This document shows positions 18,781-28,308 of a stretch of 64,000 nucleotides of DNA, in pieces. Under the pieces are notes generated by a model. The model did no database searches, was not told the origin of the DNA, and saw nothing but the letters and a program-made list of their open reading frames with translations. A program made the translations under genes and the position numbers. This stretch comes from an uncultured Psychrobacter sp. (GTDB lineage Bacteria > Pseudomonadota > Gammaproteobacteria > Pseudomonadales > Moraxellaceae): NCBI GenBank assembly GCA_947495055.1, contig CANLXO010000006.1:1-64000 (forward strand), written 5' to 3'. Positions within the stretch are counted from its first letter, which is position 1. Every line of letters starts with the position of its first letter.

Positions 18781-19560
18781 ATGAGTCAGATTCACCAGAC
18801 AGCAATCATCTCACCATCCGCTACGATTGATGACACTGCTGTCATAGGACCTTATTGCATAATAGGGGACGAGGTGAGTATCGGCGCGCACACCACACTG
18901 CATCGTCATGTTGTCGTATCCAAATTAACGCGCATTGGTCAGCACAATCAGATCTATCAGTTTGCGAGTGTCGGCGAGGACTGTCAGGACTTGAAGTACG
19001 ATGGCGAGCGTACTTGGCTTGAGATTGGTGATTATAATACGATTCGTGAAGCCTGCAGCTTACACCGAGGAACGATACAGGATAAGGGTTTGACCAAGAT
19101 TGGTAGTCACAATCTATTGATGGTCAATACTCATGTGGCGCATGACTGCATTATTGGTGACCATAATATATTTGCCAACAACGTCGGTATTGCAGGACAT
19201 GTCACTATTGGTGACCATACTATCATTGGCGGCAACTCAGGTATCCACCAGTTTTGCCGTGTCGATGATTATAGCCTCGTTGGTGGCGCAAGTTTAATTC
19301 TAAAAGACGTGGCTGCTTTTACGATGGTATCTGGCAATCCTGCAAGCGCTCACGGTCTAAACGTCGAGGGCATGCGCCGCAAAAACTGGCCCAAAGAAAC
19401 CATAGATGTACTACGTCAAGCCTACCGCGTCATCTATAGGTCGGGCCTGACTACCGTACAAGCGCTTGAGATATTGCATAAAGACCTGCTGCCACAAGAG
19501 CCAAAGATTCAACTGCTTATAGATTCCTTGCAACAAAGCCAACGCGGCGTAGTACGATAA
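18781..19560 (+). CDS. lpxA: UDP-N-acetylglucosamine acyltransferase
   Basis: LpxA performs the first acylation of UDP-GlcNAc in lipid A synthesis. The 259-residue protein is a hexapeptide-repeat beta helix starting at IHQTAIISPSATI. The catalytic His lies in VNTHVAHDCIIG, and HGLNVEGMRRK begins the C-terminal helical domain. The start at 18781 gives the family length; an upstream extension to 18670 overlaps fabZ and is not credible. It is the last gene of the envelope cluster, closed by the terminator at 19601. Confidence 0.96.
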   Translation: MSQIHQTAIISPSATIDDTAVIGPYCIIGDEVSIGAHTTLHRHVVVSKLTRIGQHNQIYQFASVGEDCQDLKYDGERTWLEIGDYNTIREACSLHRGTIQDKGLTKIGSHNLLMVNTHVAHDCIIGDHNIFANNVGIAGHVTIGDHTIIGGNSGIHQFCRVDDYSLVGGASLILKDVAAFTMVSGNPASAHGLNVEGMRRKNWPKETIDVLRQAYRVIYRSGLTTVQALEILHKDLLPQEPKIQLLIDSLQQSQRGVVR

Positions 19561-19600
19561 AATAGATTTTTTATAAAATTGTCACCTTGTAGTTTTTGAT

Positions 19601-19629
19601 AGCCATGACCTAGCGTTATGGCTTTTTTG
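19601..19629 (+). terminator. Terminator after lpxA
   Basis: A 9-bp stem (AGCCATGAC / GTTATGGCT, one G-U pair) with loop CTAGC is followed by TTTTTTG. It ends the lpxD-fabZ-lpxA transcript. Confidence 0.8.
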
Positions 19630-19790
19630 TGTTTATGAGTTCTTGACTTTTTGTAATGATTAGCAGAAACTTCCTAGTCATGTACTGTTACTTATTTTAA
19701 CCAATAGCTGACTTGTCGTCTCTTTAAGTATCTAGCCTTTATTAAGTGAAATAACTCAAAGGGACTTGCAAGCAAATTTAGGAGTGCTTT

Positions 19791-21311
19791 ATGGCAGAGC
19801 CAAGAGAAAATTGGTCCAGCCGAACTGGATTTATTCTAGCCGCTGTCGGTTCAGCGGTGGGACTGGGTAATATATGGCGGTTTCCCTATGTGGCCTATGA
19901 TAACGGCGGCGGGGCATTTATGGCGCCTTATCTTATCGCCTTATTAACCGCAGGTATTCCTCTACTGTTTTTGGACTATATCATTGGTCACAAATATCGC
20001 GCAGCCGCGCCCCGTGCTTACAAAAAAATGGTGCCCTCGGCGCAATTTGTTGGGTGGTGGCAGACGCTAGTGTCGTTCGTAATTGCTATTTATTATGCCG
20101 CCGTCATCGTTTGGGCGGGGAGTTATATGTTCTTCTCGTTTGGGCAAAAATGGGGCGAGGATACCACAACCTTCTTTGTCAGCGACTTTGTGCAGCATAC
20201 AGGGGAGCTTACCTCAGTATTTGTACCCCAGATGTTCACAGGTCTTATCATCGTATGGGCCGTTGCTATCTTGATTATGTTTGGCGGCATCCGTAAGGGT
20301 GTTGAGCTTGCCAACAAAATCTGTATTCCGCTGCTTATTGTACTGTTCGGTATCATGGTGGTTAAGGCGATCACTTTGCCAGGCGCAATCGTTGGTATTA
20401 ACGCCTTCTTTGAGCCTAACTGGGTCAAAATGCAAGATCCAAACGTTTGGCTTGCCGCTTATGGGCATGTGTTTTTCTCCTTATCAGTCGGCTTTGGTAT
20501 TATGGTCACGTACGCCTCATACCTCAAAAAGAACACCAACTTAACCGGCGCAGGCTTAGTGGTTGGTTTTGCCAACTCCTCGTTTGAGCTTATCGCTGGT
20601 ATCGGTATCTTTGCCGCGATTGGTTTTATGGCGATGTCATCAGGCCAAGATGTCGCAGAAGTCGCTAGTGGTGGCGTTGGACTGGCGTTCTTTGTCTTTC
20701 CAAAGATACTGTCATCTATGGGTTCAAGCGGTGATTTTGTTGGTTTCTTATTCTTTGGCTCACTAGTGGTCGCGGGTATCAGCTCACTGATTAGTATCTT
20801 AGAAGTCCCAATCTCTGCCTTTCAAGATAAGTTTGACTGGTCTCGTAAAAAAGCCGTCGCTGCGATCGTTGGCGTCTGCGCCGTTATCTCAATCTCAGCG
20901 TTCTCTACTGGTAGCTCATTAGTACTCGTTGACGTGATCGATCACTTTGCTAATAACATCGGTATTGTGGCAGGTGGCCTCATGTCGATTGTTTGGGTGA
21001 CTTGGTTTAACCGTAACAAGATTCCAGGTTTGCTGGCTCATATCAACCGCACTTCAAGCATCAAGCTTGGCGGCGCTTGGGTATTTATGTTGACAGTCAT
21101 CACGCCAACAGTACTTACCATAGCCTTAGGCCTAAAGTTCATCAACCTAATTCAAGAGCCTTATGAGGGTTACTCTACTACTATCCTCTTACTGTTTGGT
21201 TGGGGCGTGGTGGTCTTCTTTGGCTTAGGGGCGTTCATACTCACTCGTATGAAAGGTATTCATGACGCTGAAGATGATAAATCTCGTGCGTTAGATGATG
21301 CCCGTAGATAA
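19791..21311 (+). CDS. Sodium-dependent NSS-family transporter (MetP-like)
   Basis: This is a sodium:neurotransmitter-symporter family (LeuT fold) inner-membrane protein of 506 residues. The TM1 motif GSAVGLGNIWRFPYVAYDNGGGAF carries the unwound Na+/substrate region. About 11-12 hydrophobic segments follow, and a charged C-terminal tail (DAEDDKSRALDD) ends it. The small MetS-like gene 30 bp downstream suggests the MetP group, which in Corynebacterium takes up methionine and alanine; substrate here is inferred only. A clean AGGAG ribosome-binding site precedes the ATG. Confidence 0.9.
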   Translation: MAEPRENWSSRTGFILAAVGSAVGLGNIWRFPYVAYDNGGGAFMAPYLIALLTAGIPLLFLDYIIGHKYRAAAPRAYKKMVPSAQFVGWWQTLVSFVIAIYYAAVIVWAGSYMFFSFGQKWGEDTTTFFVSDFVQHTGELTSVFVPQMFTGLIIVWAVAILIMFGGIRKGVELANKICIPLLIVLFGIMVVKAITLPGAIVGINAFFEPNWVKMQDPNVWLAAYGHVFFSLSVGFGIMVTYASYLKKNTNLTGAGLVVGFANSSFELIAGIGIFAAIGFMAMSSGQDVAEVASGGVGLAFFVFPKILSSMGSSGDFVGFLFFGSLVVAGISSLISILEVPISAFQDKFDWSRKKAVAAIVGVCAVISISAFSTGSSLVLVDVIDHFANNIGIVAGGLMSIVWVTWFNRNKIPGLLAHINRTSSIKLGGAWVFMLTVITPTVLTIALGLKFINLIQEPYEGYSTTILLLFGWGVVVFFGLGAFILTRMKGIHDAEDDKSRALDDARR

Positions 21312-21341
21312 CGGCTAGATCACATACAATAGGAGTATATT

Positions 21342-21476
21342 ATGAGTACCTCAGCGATTATTTTTATGATTATCTCAATGCTACTAATATGGGGCGGATT
21401 GATTGCCGCTATTTTGCATCTAAGAAATCATCCTGACATTCCAATGAGTCAGCTACCTGATGATGATATTTACTAA
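21342..21476 (+). CDS. MetS-family small subunit of NSS transporter
   Basis: The 44-codon gene is preceded by AGGAG at 21331-21335. The product has one N-terminal transmembrane helix (AIIFMIISMLLIWGGLIAAI) and a short polar tail beginning LHLRNHPDIP. This architecture, the WGGL...HLRNHP pattern and the position after an NSS transporter match the methionine/alanine importer small subunit (MetS) family. MetS is needed for transport by MetP in Corynebacterium. The gene is too short for many gene finders. It ends just before the terminator at 21497. Confidence 0.88.
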   Translation: MSTSAIIFMIISMLLIWGGLIAAILHLRNHPDIPMSQLPDDDIY

Positions 21477-21496
21477 ATTAAGTAAAACCATCTAAT

Positions 21497-21532
21497 AAAA
21501 ACGCCAGTCAATGAGAGTTGACTGGCGTTTTT
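21497..21532 (+). terminator. Terminator after the NSS transporter operon
   Basis: A perfect 15-bp stem (AAAAACGCCAGTCAA / TTGACTGGCGTTTTT) with loop TGAGAG. The T-rich 3' arm makes a strong Rho-independent terminator, also usable on the opposite strand. Confidence 0.9.
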
Positions 21533-21584
21533 GCATCTATCTTAAATAAACAGTTATCTTAAATTAACAGTATGCACCAAAAAT

Positions 21585-21620
21585 AAGAGCTGTTTTGATT
21601 ACCAACAAGAGCTGTTTTGA

Positions 21621-21623
<3 letters not shown>
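21585..21623. repeat. Short direct repeat downstream of tgt
   Basis: A 17-bp sequence (AAGAGCTGTTTTGATTA) occurs at 21585-21601 and again at 21607-21623, a 22-bp period. The second copy runs into the 3' end of tgt. It looks like a local slippage duplication. Confidence 0.8.
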
Positions 21624-22805
<1,182 letters not shown>

Positions 22806-23060
22806 CTAATTATATCATTACTGAGTATTTCTAGGGGCTTGGATGTTTGTATGAGACTTTACATAAACGAGTGATGAGCTAGGAGTTCTTGTCTTTATAC
22901 GCCAGCTCGTAAGTTTAGTCCTACTTAAAATAACAGACAGAGGCTCCGCCAGCTTGTACAGTCATTAGCATACCGCTGACAATTTTTAGCGTAATGATGG
23001 TAACGACAGTACTTAAAGATGATTGAGCACTTAAAAAATGATTGTTATTGGGGATTGAGC

Positions 23061-23705
23061 ATGAAAGCCGCTATATATGTATCGCTTGGCAGTTTACTAT
23101 TTTTATCAGGAGCCGCTATGGCCGTCGAAGAGCCCGACTATACTGTACTATCACAAGACGATGACTTTGAGCTACGCCGTTATGCGCCGCAACTGGTCGC
23201 GCAAACGTGGGTAACAGGCGATCAAAAGGACGCGGGTAACAAAGGCTTTAAAGTCTTAGCCGATTATATATTTGGTAATAATACCGCGCCAAGTGGCGAG
23301 AGCAGTAAAATCAGCATGACCGCGCCTGTAAAGATGCAATCACCGCAAGCCGGCGCATCACAGAAAATTGCGATGACCGCTCCTGTCACTATGCAAAAAA
23401 ATCAGCAAACAGACGGCAAATGGCGGGTACGTTTTGTGATGCCCAGTCAATATACGATGCAGACATTGCCCAAGCCCAATAACTCAGCGGTGAGTATTAT
23501 CGAAGTTCCAGCGCAAACTTATGGTGTTATTAAGTTTTCAGGACTGACGGGCGAGACAAAGGTCGCGCGCAAAACTGAAGAGCTCAAGACTTGGATGCAA
23601 AATCAGAATTTGACCCTGACATCTCAACCTGAGATGGCACGTTATAACCCGCCATGGACACTGCCGTTTATGCGCCGTAACGAGATTATGATTCGCTATG
23701 AGTAG
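23061..23705 (+). CDS. Periplasmic SOUL/HEBP-family heme-binding-like protein
   Basis: The product of 214 residues has an N-terminal signal peptide (MKAAIYVSLGSLLFLSGAAMA). The SOUL domain follows: DDFELRRYAPQLVAQT, then two copies of an I-x-MTAPV motif (KISMTAPV, KIAMTAPV), and a C-terminal PPWTLPFMRRNEIMI signature. Family members bind heme or tetrapyrroles in eukaryotes; the bacterial role is not established. The start at 23061 is preceded by GGGGATTGAGC and gives a clean signal peptide. It converges on asd at the bidirectional terminator at 23746. Confidence 0.88.
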   Translation: MKAAIYVSLGSLLFLSGAAMAVEEPDYTVLSQDDDFELRRYAPQLVAQTWVTGDQKDAGNKGFKVLADYIFGNNTAPSGESSKISMTAPVKMQSPQAGASQKIAMTAPVTMQKNQQTDGKWRVRFVMPSQYTMQTLPKPNNSAVSIIEVPAQTYGVIKFSGLTGETKVARKTEELKTWMQNQNLTLTSQPEMARYNPPWTLPFMRRNEIMIRYE

Positions 23706-23745
23706 GCACAGGCTAAGACCCTGATACGGGCTAAATCATAAGTCA

Positions 23746-23773
23746 AAAAAAGACAGCCGTAGCTGTCTTTTTT
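23746..23773. terminator. Bidirectional terminator between the SOUL gene and asd
   Basis: A perfect 12-bp stem (AAAAAAGACAGC / GCTGTCTTTTTT) closes a CGTA loop. T runs on both strands serve the two convergent genes. Confidence 0.92.
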
Positions 23774-23794
23774 ACGTCTATCAAAAGAGTGTTA

Positions 23795-24928
23795 TTAGCT
23801 GTTTTGTTCACGAATGATACCCAGCATACGGCGTAGAGGTTCTGCTGCGCCCCATAATAACTGGTCACCTACCGTAAAAGCACCCAAATACTCAGGACCC
23901 ATATTCAGCTTGCGCAAGCGTCCTAGTGCCACTGTCAACGTGCCAGTAACAGCGACTGGCGTTAAACGGTTGATGGTAGCTTCTTTATCATCTTCGACCA
24001 CATCAAGCCATTGATTGTCACTGTTTTTGAGCGCCGCTTCGATTTCCTCTAATGGAATATCTTTTTTGAGCTTAATGGTGAGGCCCTGTGCATGACAGCG
24101 CATGGCACCGATACGCACGCACATACCGTCGATAGCAATGGTGTTATCAGCGTCATTACCTAAGATCTTGTTGGTTTCAACGCCGCCTTTCCATTCCTCT
24201 TTTGACTGCTTATTATCCATTTGTACATCGATATAAGGAATCAAGCTACCGGCGAGTGGTACGCCAAAATACTGCTGAGGAAAGTCTGTCGAACGCTGAG
24301 TGTCCGCTATTTTCTTGTCGATATCTAAGATCGCGCTGGCAGGATTGGCAAGCTCGTCCTCAACCGCATCGTGCAACACGCCCATACCGCTAATCAGCTC
24401 GCGCATGTTGTTAGCGCCAGAGCCGCTTGCCGCTTGATAAGTCATAGCGCTGACCCACTCAACCCAGCCTCTATTGAACAGCTCGCCGATAGCCATCAGC
24501 ATTAAAGAGACGGTACAATTACCACCGATAAAGTCTTTGGTGCCATTGGCTAACGCATCATCGATGACATTGCGATTGACAGGGTCTAAGATAATAATAC
24601 TGTCATCTTTCATGCGTAGCGTGCTGGCAGCATCAATCCAGTATCCATCCCAGCCACTATCACGTAGCGGCTGATGTACCTTTTGCGTATAGTCGCCGCC
24701 TTGACAGGTAATAATAACATCGCAGCTTGCCAACGCTTTAATATCATGAGCATCTTTTAGTTGACCGGTCTCGATACCCTCAAAGTTTGGCGCATTGCCG
24801 CCTGCATTGCTGGTTGAGAAGAACACGGGTGTTATACCCTCAAAGTCATTTTCCGCTCTCATACGTTCTATTAGAACTGACCCTACCATACCGCGCCAGC
24901 CTACCAAACCTACTGTCAAATTGCTCAT
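23795..24928 (-). CDS. asd: Aspartate-semialdehyde dehydrogenase
   Basis: Asd reduces aspartyl phosphate to the semialdehyde, the branch point to lysine/DAP, threonine and methionine. The start at 24928 ([17 protein letters not shown]) gives 377 residues and follows an AGGAAGG ribosome-binding site; the frame continues upstream to 24997 without support. The NADP site is [11 protein letters not shown], the catalytic Cys138 lies in GGNCTVSLM, and the histidine region [14 protein letters not shown] is present. It is the gammaproteobacterial Asd type and appears monocistronic. Confidence 0.96.
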   Translation of the reverse strand: MSNLTVGLVGWRGMVGSVLIERMRAENDFEGITPVFFSTSNAGGNAPNFEGIETGQLKDAHDIKALASCDVIITCQGGDYTQKVHQPLRDSGWDGYWIDAASTLRMKDDSIIILDPVNRNVIDDALANGTKDFIGGNCTVSLMLMAIGELFNRGWVEWVSAMTYQAASGSGANNMRELISGMGVLHDAVEDELANPASAILDIDKKIADTQRSTDFPQQYFGVPLAGSLIPYIDVQMDNKQSKEEWKGGVETNKILGNDADNTIAIDGMCVRIGAMRCHAQGLTIKLKKDIPLEEIEAALKNSDNQWLDVVEDDKEATINRLTPVAVTGTLTVALGRLRKLNMGPEYLGAFTVGDQLLWGAAEPLRRMLGIIREQNS

Positions 24929-25278
24929 GAACCGCCTTCCTATTTTACGATTATTTATCATCATGCCAACCGATAACAATGCCGTCATTACTAACAAAAA
25001 TCAAGGTATTTCATACTATTCGACTCATTTTATGCTTACTGAGCAGTATTTGCATCAATCTAAGTATTCAACAACCATGGATTTTATAAAGGATAATAGT
25101 ATTGAGTGGAGCGATGTGCAATTATCGTTAGCTCTTAGTCCTTATGTGTCGTTTTGATGACACACTAGGCTAAAAGGTAGGCGAGGGCGCTGTTAGATGA
25201 TAAAGTATGCTCTAATAAATGACATCGCTTGTATGATGTTAGAGCGCTCTCTTATCACAATATGGACTATTTGATTCT
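24929..25278. other. Intergenic region between asd and the EEP-family gene
   Basis: These 350 bp hold the divergent control regions. Apart from an AGAGCGCTCT palindrome near 25240 I see no RNA gene, repeat or convincing promoter. An open frame across it overlaps asd in antisense and looks random. Confidence 0.5.
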
Positions 25279-26418
25279 ATGGATTCCTCCATTTTATATT
25301 ACGGCGTGCAAATTTTGGCAGGATTCATCGCTTTTGTCACCGCTTGGGGCTGGCTGCCGCTTGATCATTGGTGGGTACGTGCAGTTGATTTTCCCCGTAT
25401 CCAGATTCTGTTCTTAGGGATAGCTGCTTGGATTGGGATGCTAGTGTTTTGGCAGCAGTGGCAACTGGGCCAATGGCTGTTATTTATTGCGCTCACAGGC
25501 ACGCTTGGGTTTCAGCTAAGAATGGTGCTGCCTTATACCAAAATATGGAAAAAAGAAGTACAAAAGGCTAAAGATAAACCCGAGTCGCACCAAGTCAAGA
25601 TTATGGTATCCAATGTACTTACGCCTAATGATGACACGTATAAACTAGTCAATTTGGTTAAAGATAAGCAGCCTGATATTCTAATCACGCTTGAGTCTGA
25701 CAAGAAGTGGGAGCAGGCACTCAGCGTCGTCGAGGACGACTATCCTTATACTGTCAAAATACCTTTGGATAATCTATATGGCATGCATCTGTACTCAAAA
25801 CTTGAGCTGATAGACCCTGAGGTTAAGTACTTGATGGTCGATGATATCCCCTCGATTCATACGCAGCTACGCTTGCAAGGCGGACGTGTAATTTGGCTTT
25901 ACTGCTTGCACCCTATGCCGCCAAGTCCAACTGAGGCGGACAAATCAACGACTCGTGACGCTGAATTATTAATGGTCGGCAAACATATCAAAGAAAACGA
26001 CCAAACGGCGATACTCGCAGGGGACTTGAACGATGTCGCTTGGTCAAAAACGACGCGGCGCTTTCAGCGTATCTCAGGCTTGCTTGATCCGCGTATTGGT
26101 CGACACTTTATCAACACCTTCCATGCCGATTATCCGTTTTTGCGTTGGGCGCTTGATCATATCTTTCACAGTGCCTGCTTTACCGTTGTCGATATTCAGC
26201 GTATGCCATCGGTGGGCTCTGATCATTTTCCAGTGCTTACCACACTCCAGTACGAGCCTGAAGAAGCGTCCAAGCAAGAGCAAAATGCGCCAACAAAAGA
26301 CGCTGATGATATCGAGGAGGCAGATAACAAAATAGAGGAAGGCAAAAAAGAAGGTAAAGAGATGTCAGAAACGCATGAAAAAGAGTCGAAATTAGCGCTG
26401 CCTCTCAATCCGTCATAA
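25279..26418 (+). CDS. Membrane-anchored endonuclease/exonuclease/phosphatase-family protein
   Basis: The 379-residue product has two or three N-terminal hydrophobic segments (residues about 1-85), then an EEP-superfamily domain starting near VKIMVSNVLTPND. Catalytic motifs are visible: TLESDKKWEQ, the AGDLNDVAW metal/Asn-Asp motif, LRWALDHIF and GSDHFPVL. The C-terminal 50 residues are a Lys/Glu-rich disordered tail. This layout is typical of uncharacterised bacterial EEP proteins, which may act on lipids or nucleic acids; substrate cannot be told. The catalytic domain is expected outside or at the inner-membrane face depending on helix number. Confidence 0.85.
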   Translation: MDSSILYYGVQILAGFIAFVTAWGWLPLDHWWVRAVDFPRIQILFLGIAAWIGMLVFWQQWQLGQWLLFIALTGTLGFQLRMVLPYTKIWKKEVQKAKDKPESHQVKIMVSNVLTPNDDTYKLVNLVKDKQPDILITLESDKKWEQALSVVEDDYPYTVKIPLDNLYGMHLYSKLELIDPEVKYLMVDDIPSIHTQLRLQGGRVIWLYCLHPMPPSPTEADKSTTRDAELLMVGKHIKENDQTAILAGDLNDVAWSKTTRRFQRISGLLDPRIGRHFINTFHADYPFLRWALDHIFHSACFTVVDIQRMPSVGSDHFPVLTTLQYEPEEASKQEQNAPTKDADDIEEADNKIEEGKKEGKEMSETHEKESKLALPLNPS

Positions 26419-26639
26419 TGTAGACGACGTACGCTTATGCTTACATAAAATAGGGCTTTTAGCAGCTAGGCGCGCCGCATAAAGTTGCCTAAAATAGCCC
26501 TATCAACACAAGGATAAGCATGGATGCAGTGTTGAGATACTAGCTTATGAGCAGGTCAGCCCACTGTCTTATACGTTATTATTTATGACTTAGGATGGGT
26601 CATCAAGGAAGTACTATAATAATAATATGAAGTATTGAG

Positions 26640-26675
26640 GCCCCAAACCCAATTGCCCTAGGTTTGGGGCTTTTC
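26640..26675 (+). terminator. Rho-independent terminator downstream of the EEP-family gene
   Basis: A perfect 10-bp stem (GCCCCAAACC / GGTTTGGGGC) with an 11-nt loop is followed by TTTTCTTTG. It lies 220 bp after the EEP stop codon, so it may also end an unrecognised short transcript. Confidence 0.8.
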
Positions 26676-26717
26676 TTTGTTCGCTATTTAATACGCTTTA
26701 TAAAATATCTACGCACT

Positions 26718-26755
26718 AAAAAGCACACCTCTATTTAAAGAGATGTGCTTTTTTT
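26718..26755 (-). terminator. Terminator of surA
   Basis: The inverted repeat AAAAAGCACACCTCT / AGAGATGTGCTTTTT has one mismatch on the plus strand that becomes a G-U pair in leftward RNA. It is flanked by A/T runs, giving a U tract for the surA transcript. Confidence 0.8.
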
Positions 26756-26773
26756 AAGTTAAAAAGGTCTAGA

Positions 26774-28183
26774 TTATTCTATGACTTGAATATAAGAGCT
26801 TGCACGCAGCTCTTGTAACCAGTCCTCGCGCGCTTGCGGAGATAAACGCTGATATAGAGTTTGCCGCGCCATACTACGGCGATATTCATCACTAGCATCA
26901 TAGTTACGCGTATCCTCTACTTTTAGGATATGCCAACCAAACTGAGTTTTAAAGGGTAGCGAGTAGTCACCAACTTCTGCATTCTTCATTGCCGCCTCAA
27001 ACGGGCCGACAGTGTCTGATTCACTCACCCAGTCAAGATCGCCGCCACGCCCCGCTGAACCTGGATCATCTGAGTAGGTAGAAGCTAAAGCAGAAAAATC
27101 GGCACCAGCACGCAGCTGCTCATACAAATCATTAATCTTTTGTTCTGCTAAAGCGTCAGTTTGGAGCTCATCAACTTTGACTAGGATATGGCTGGTACGC
27201 CACTGTGGTACCATCACCGTATCGCCCGCCTTTTTGCTAGCAAGCTTGATGATGTCGATACCTTCAGGGGTCACTAATGGATCGCTCACTGCGCCAACTT
27301 CAAGCTTTGTGATCTCACTAGATAGTTCAGTAGGCAAGGATGCCGCTTTGTGAAAGCCCATATCACCGCCTTGTAGAGGGATAGGGTAATCGCCTTGTAC
27401 CTCGTCAATGGCAGTATCGATATCTGCATTTGGTACTAGCAGGCGCGTGCGCAGCGCCTGTGCTACTTTTAGCGCTTCGTCGCGCTGCGCTTGTGACAAC
27501 CTGCTGTAATCATCAATATATGGGATACGCACGTGAATAGTCTGGTACTCACTTTGGTTTAAGCGCTTGGCTTCAGGTGATGCCAAAAAAGCATCGATGT
27601 CTTGCTCACTGATACGTACGCGGTTATTGACTTGACGCGTTTGCAGCGCTTGAATGGCAGCGTCTTCTATTAGCTGGGCTCGAAGGGCTGCATAACTACC
27701 TGCTTGACTGGCGTCTAAGCGCTGCTGCAATGCTGCAATGCTGGTAACCCCTTCTGCTTGCGCAATTTGAGCCAAACGCTGATTGATAGCCGCGTCATCA
27801 GGTTTGATACCAACACGATTGACTAGTGATAGTTGTAGCTCACGCAAAATAAGTGCGTTTAGCACCTCAGATTGGAGTTGAGGCGAGTTCGCTATCGGCG
27901 TTCCCGCTGCTCTAGCGCGCGCCTGAGTTTGGTTAATGGCATCAATGAGATCGCTTTTTAGGATAACATTGTCATTGACTAAAGCGATGATACCGTCTGA
28001 GCTACCTGTAGTAGACAAGCGAGCGCTATTAGTTTGAGCGCTATTAGTTTGAGCACTTGCTTGAGTAGATGTCGCTGGCATTGCAGTCGTTTCAGATATG
28101 GCCGCTTGTGCACTTATGCCTAAACTCATGCCCAAAGATAAGAGTACAGCGCGATTGGTCTTCGTTAAACAAAAAAATCTCAT
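26774..28183 (-). CDS. surA: Periplasmic chaperone / peptidyl-prolyl isomerase SurA
   Basis: SurA escorts unfolded outer-membrane proteins, including LptD, to the Bam complex. The start at 28183 is favoured because GAGGA lies 5 bp upstream and it gives a compact signal peptide (MRFFCLTKTNRAVLLSLGMS...). Two in-frame ATGs upstream (28195, 28204) lack this. The mature protein has an N-terminal chaperone region (SSDGIIALVNDNVILKSDL), two parvulin domains (the second with WRTSHILVKVD and FGWHILKVED) and a C-terminal helix. A Gln-Thr-Asn-Ser-Ala tandem repeat after the signal peptide comes from a perfect 15-bp duplication at 28021-28050. It lies downstream of lptD on the same strand, the conserved order. 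Confidence 0.95.
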   Translation of the reverse strand: MRFFCLTKTNRAVLLSLGMSLGISAQAAISETTAMPATSTQASAQTNSAQTNSARLSTTGSSDGIIALVNDNVILKSDLIDAINQTQARARAAGTPIANSPQLQSEVLNALILRELQLSLVNRVGIKPDDAAINQRLAQIAQAEGVTSIAALQQRLDASQAGSYAALRAQLIEDAAIQALQTRQVNNRVRISEQDIDAFLASPEAKRLNQSEYQTIHVRIPYIDDYSRLSQAQRDEALKVAQALRTRLLVPNADIDTAIDEVQGDYPIPLQGGDMGFHKAASLPTELSSEITKLEVGAVSDPLVTPEGIDIIKLASKKAGDTVMVPQWRTSHILVKVDELQTDALAEQKINDLYEQLRAGADFSALASTYSDDPGSAGRGGDLDWVSESDTVGPFEAAMKNAEVGDYSLPFKTQFGWHILKVEDTRNYDASDEYRRSMARQTLYQRLSPQAREDWLQELRASSYIQVIE

Positions 28184-28308
28184 GATGTTCCTCATCAATG
28201 TCATCGAGTTAAATAGTCTGACTTAACACTAAAAGTGCAGATATGGCGATAAGTGTAGTCTGTTGCATCAGATCAGTGTTGCATATATAAACAGGCTATA
28301 AATATATA

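Larger units (their letters stand above)
26419..26773. other. Intergenic region between two convergent genes
   Basis: This 355-bp stretch lies between the EEP-family gene and surA. It contains the two terminators listed at 26640 and 26718. I see no credible small gene in the rest. Confidence 0.6.

Noticed and set aside
24795..25157. A 120-codon frame between asd and the EEP gene
   Set aside because: Half overlaps asd in antisense and the product has no domain or ribosome-binding site.
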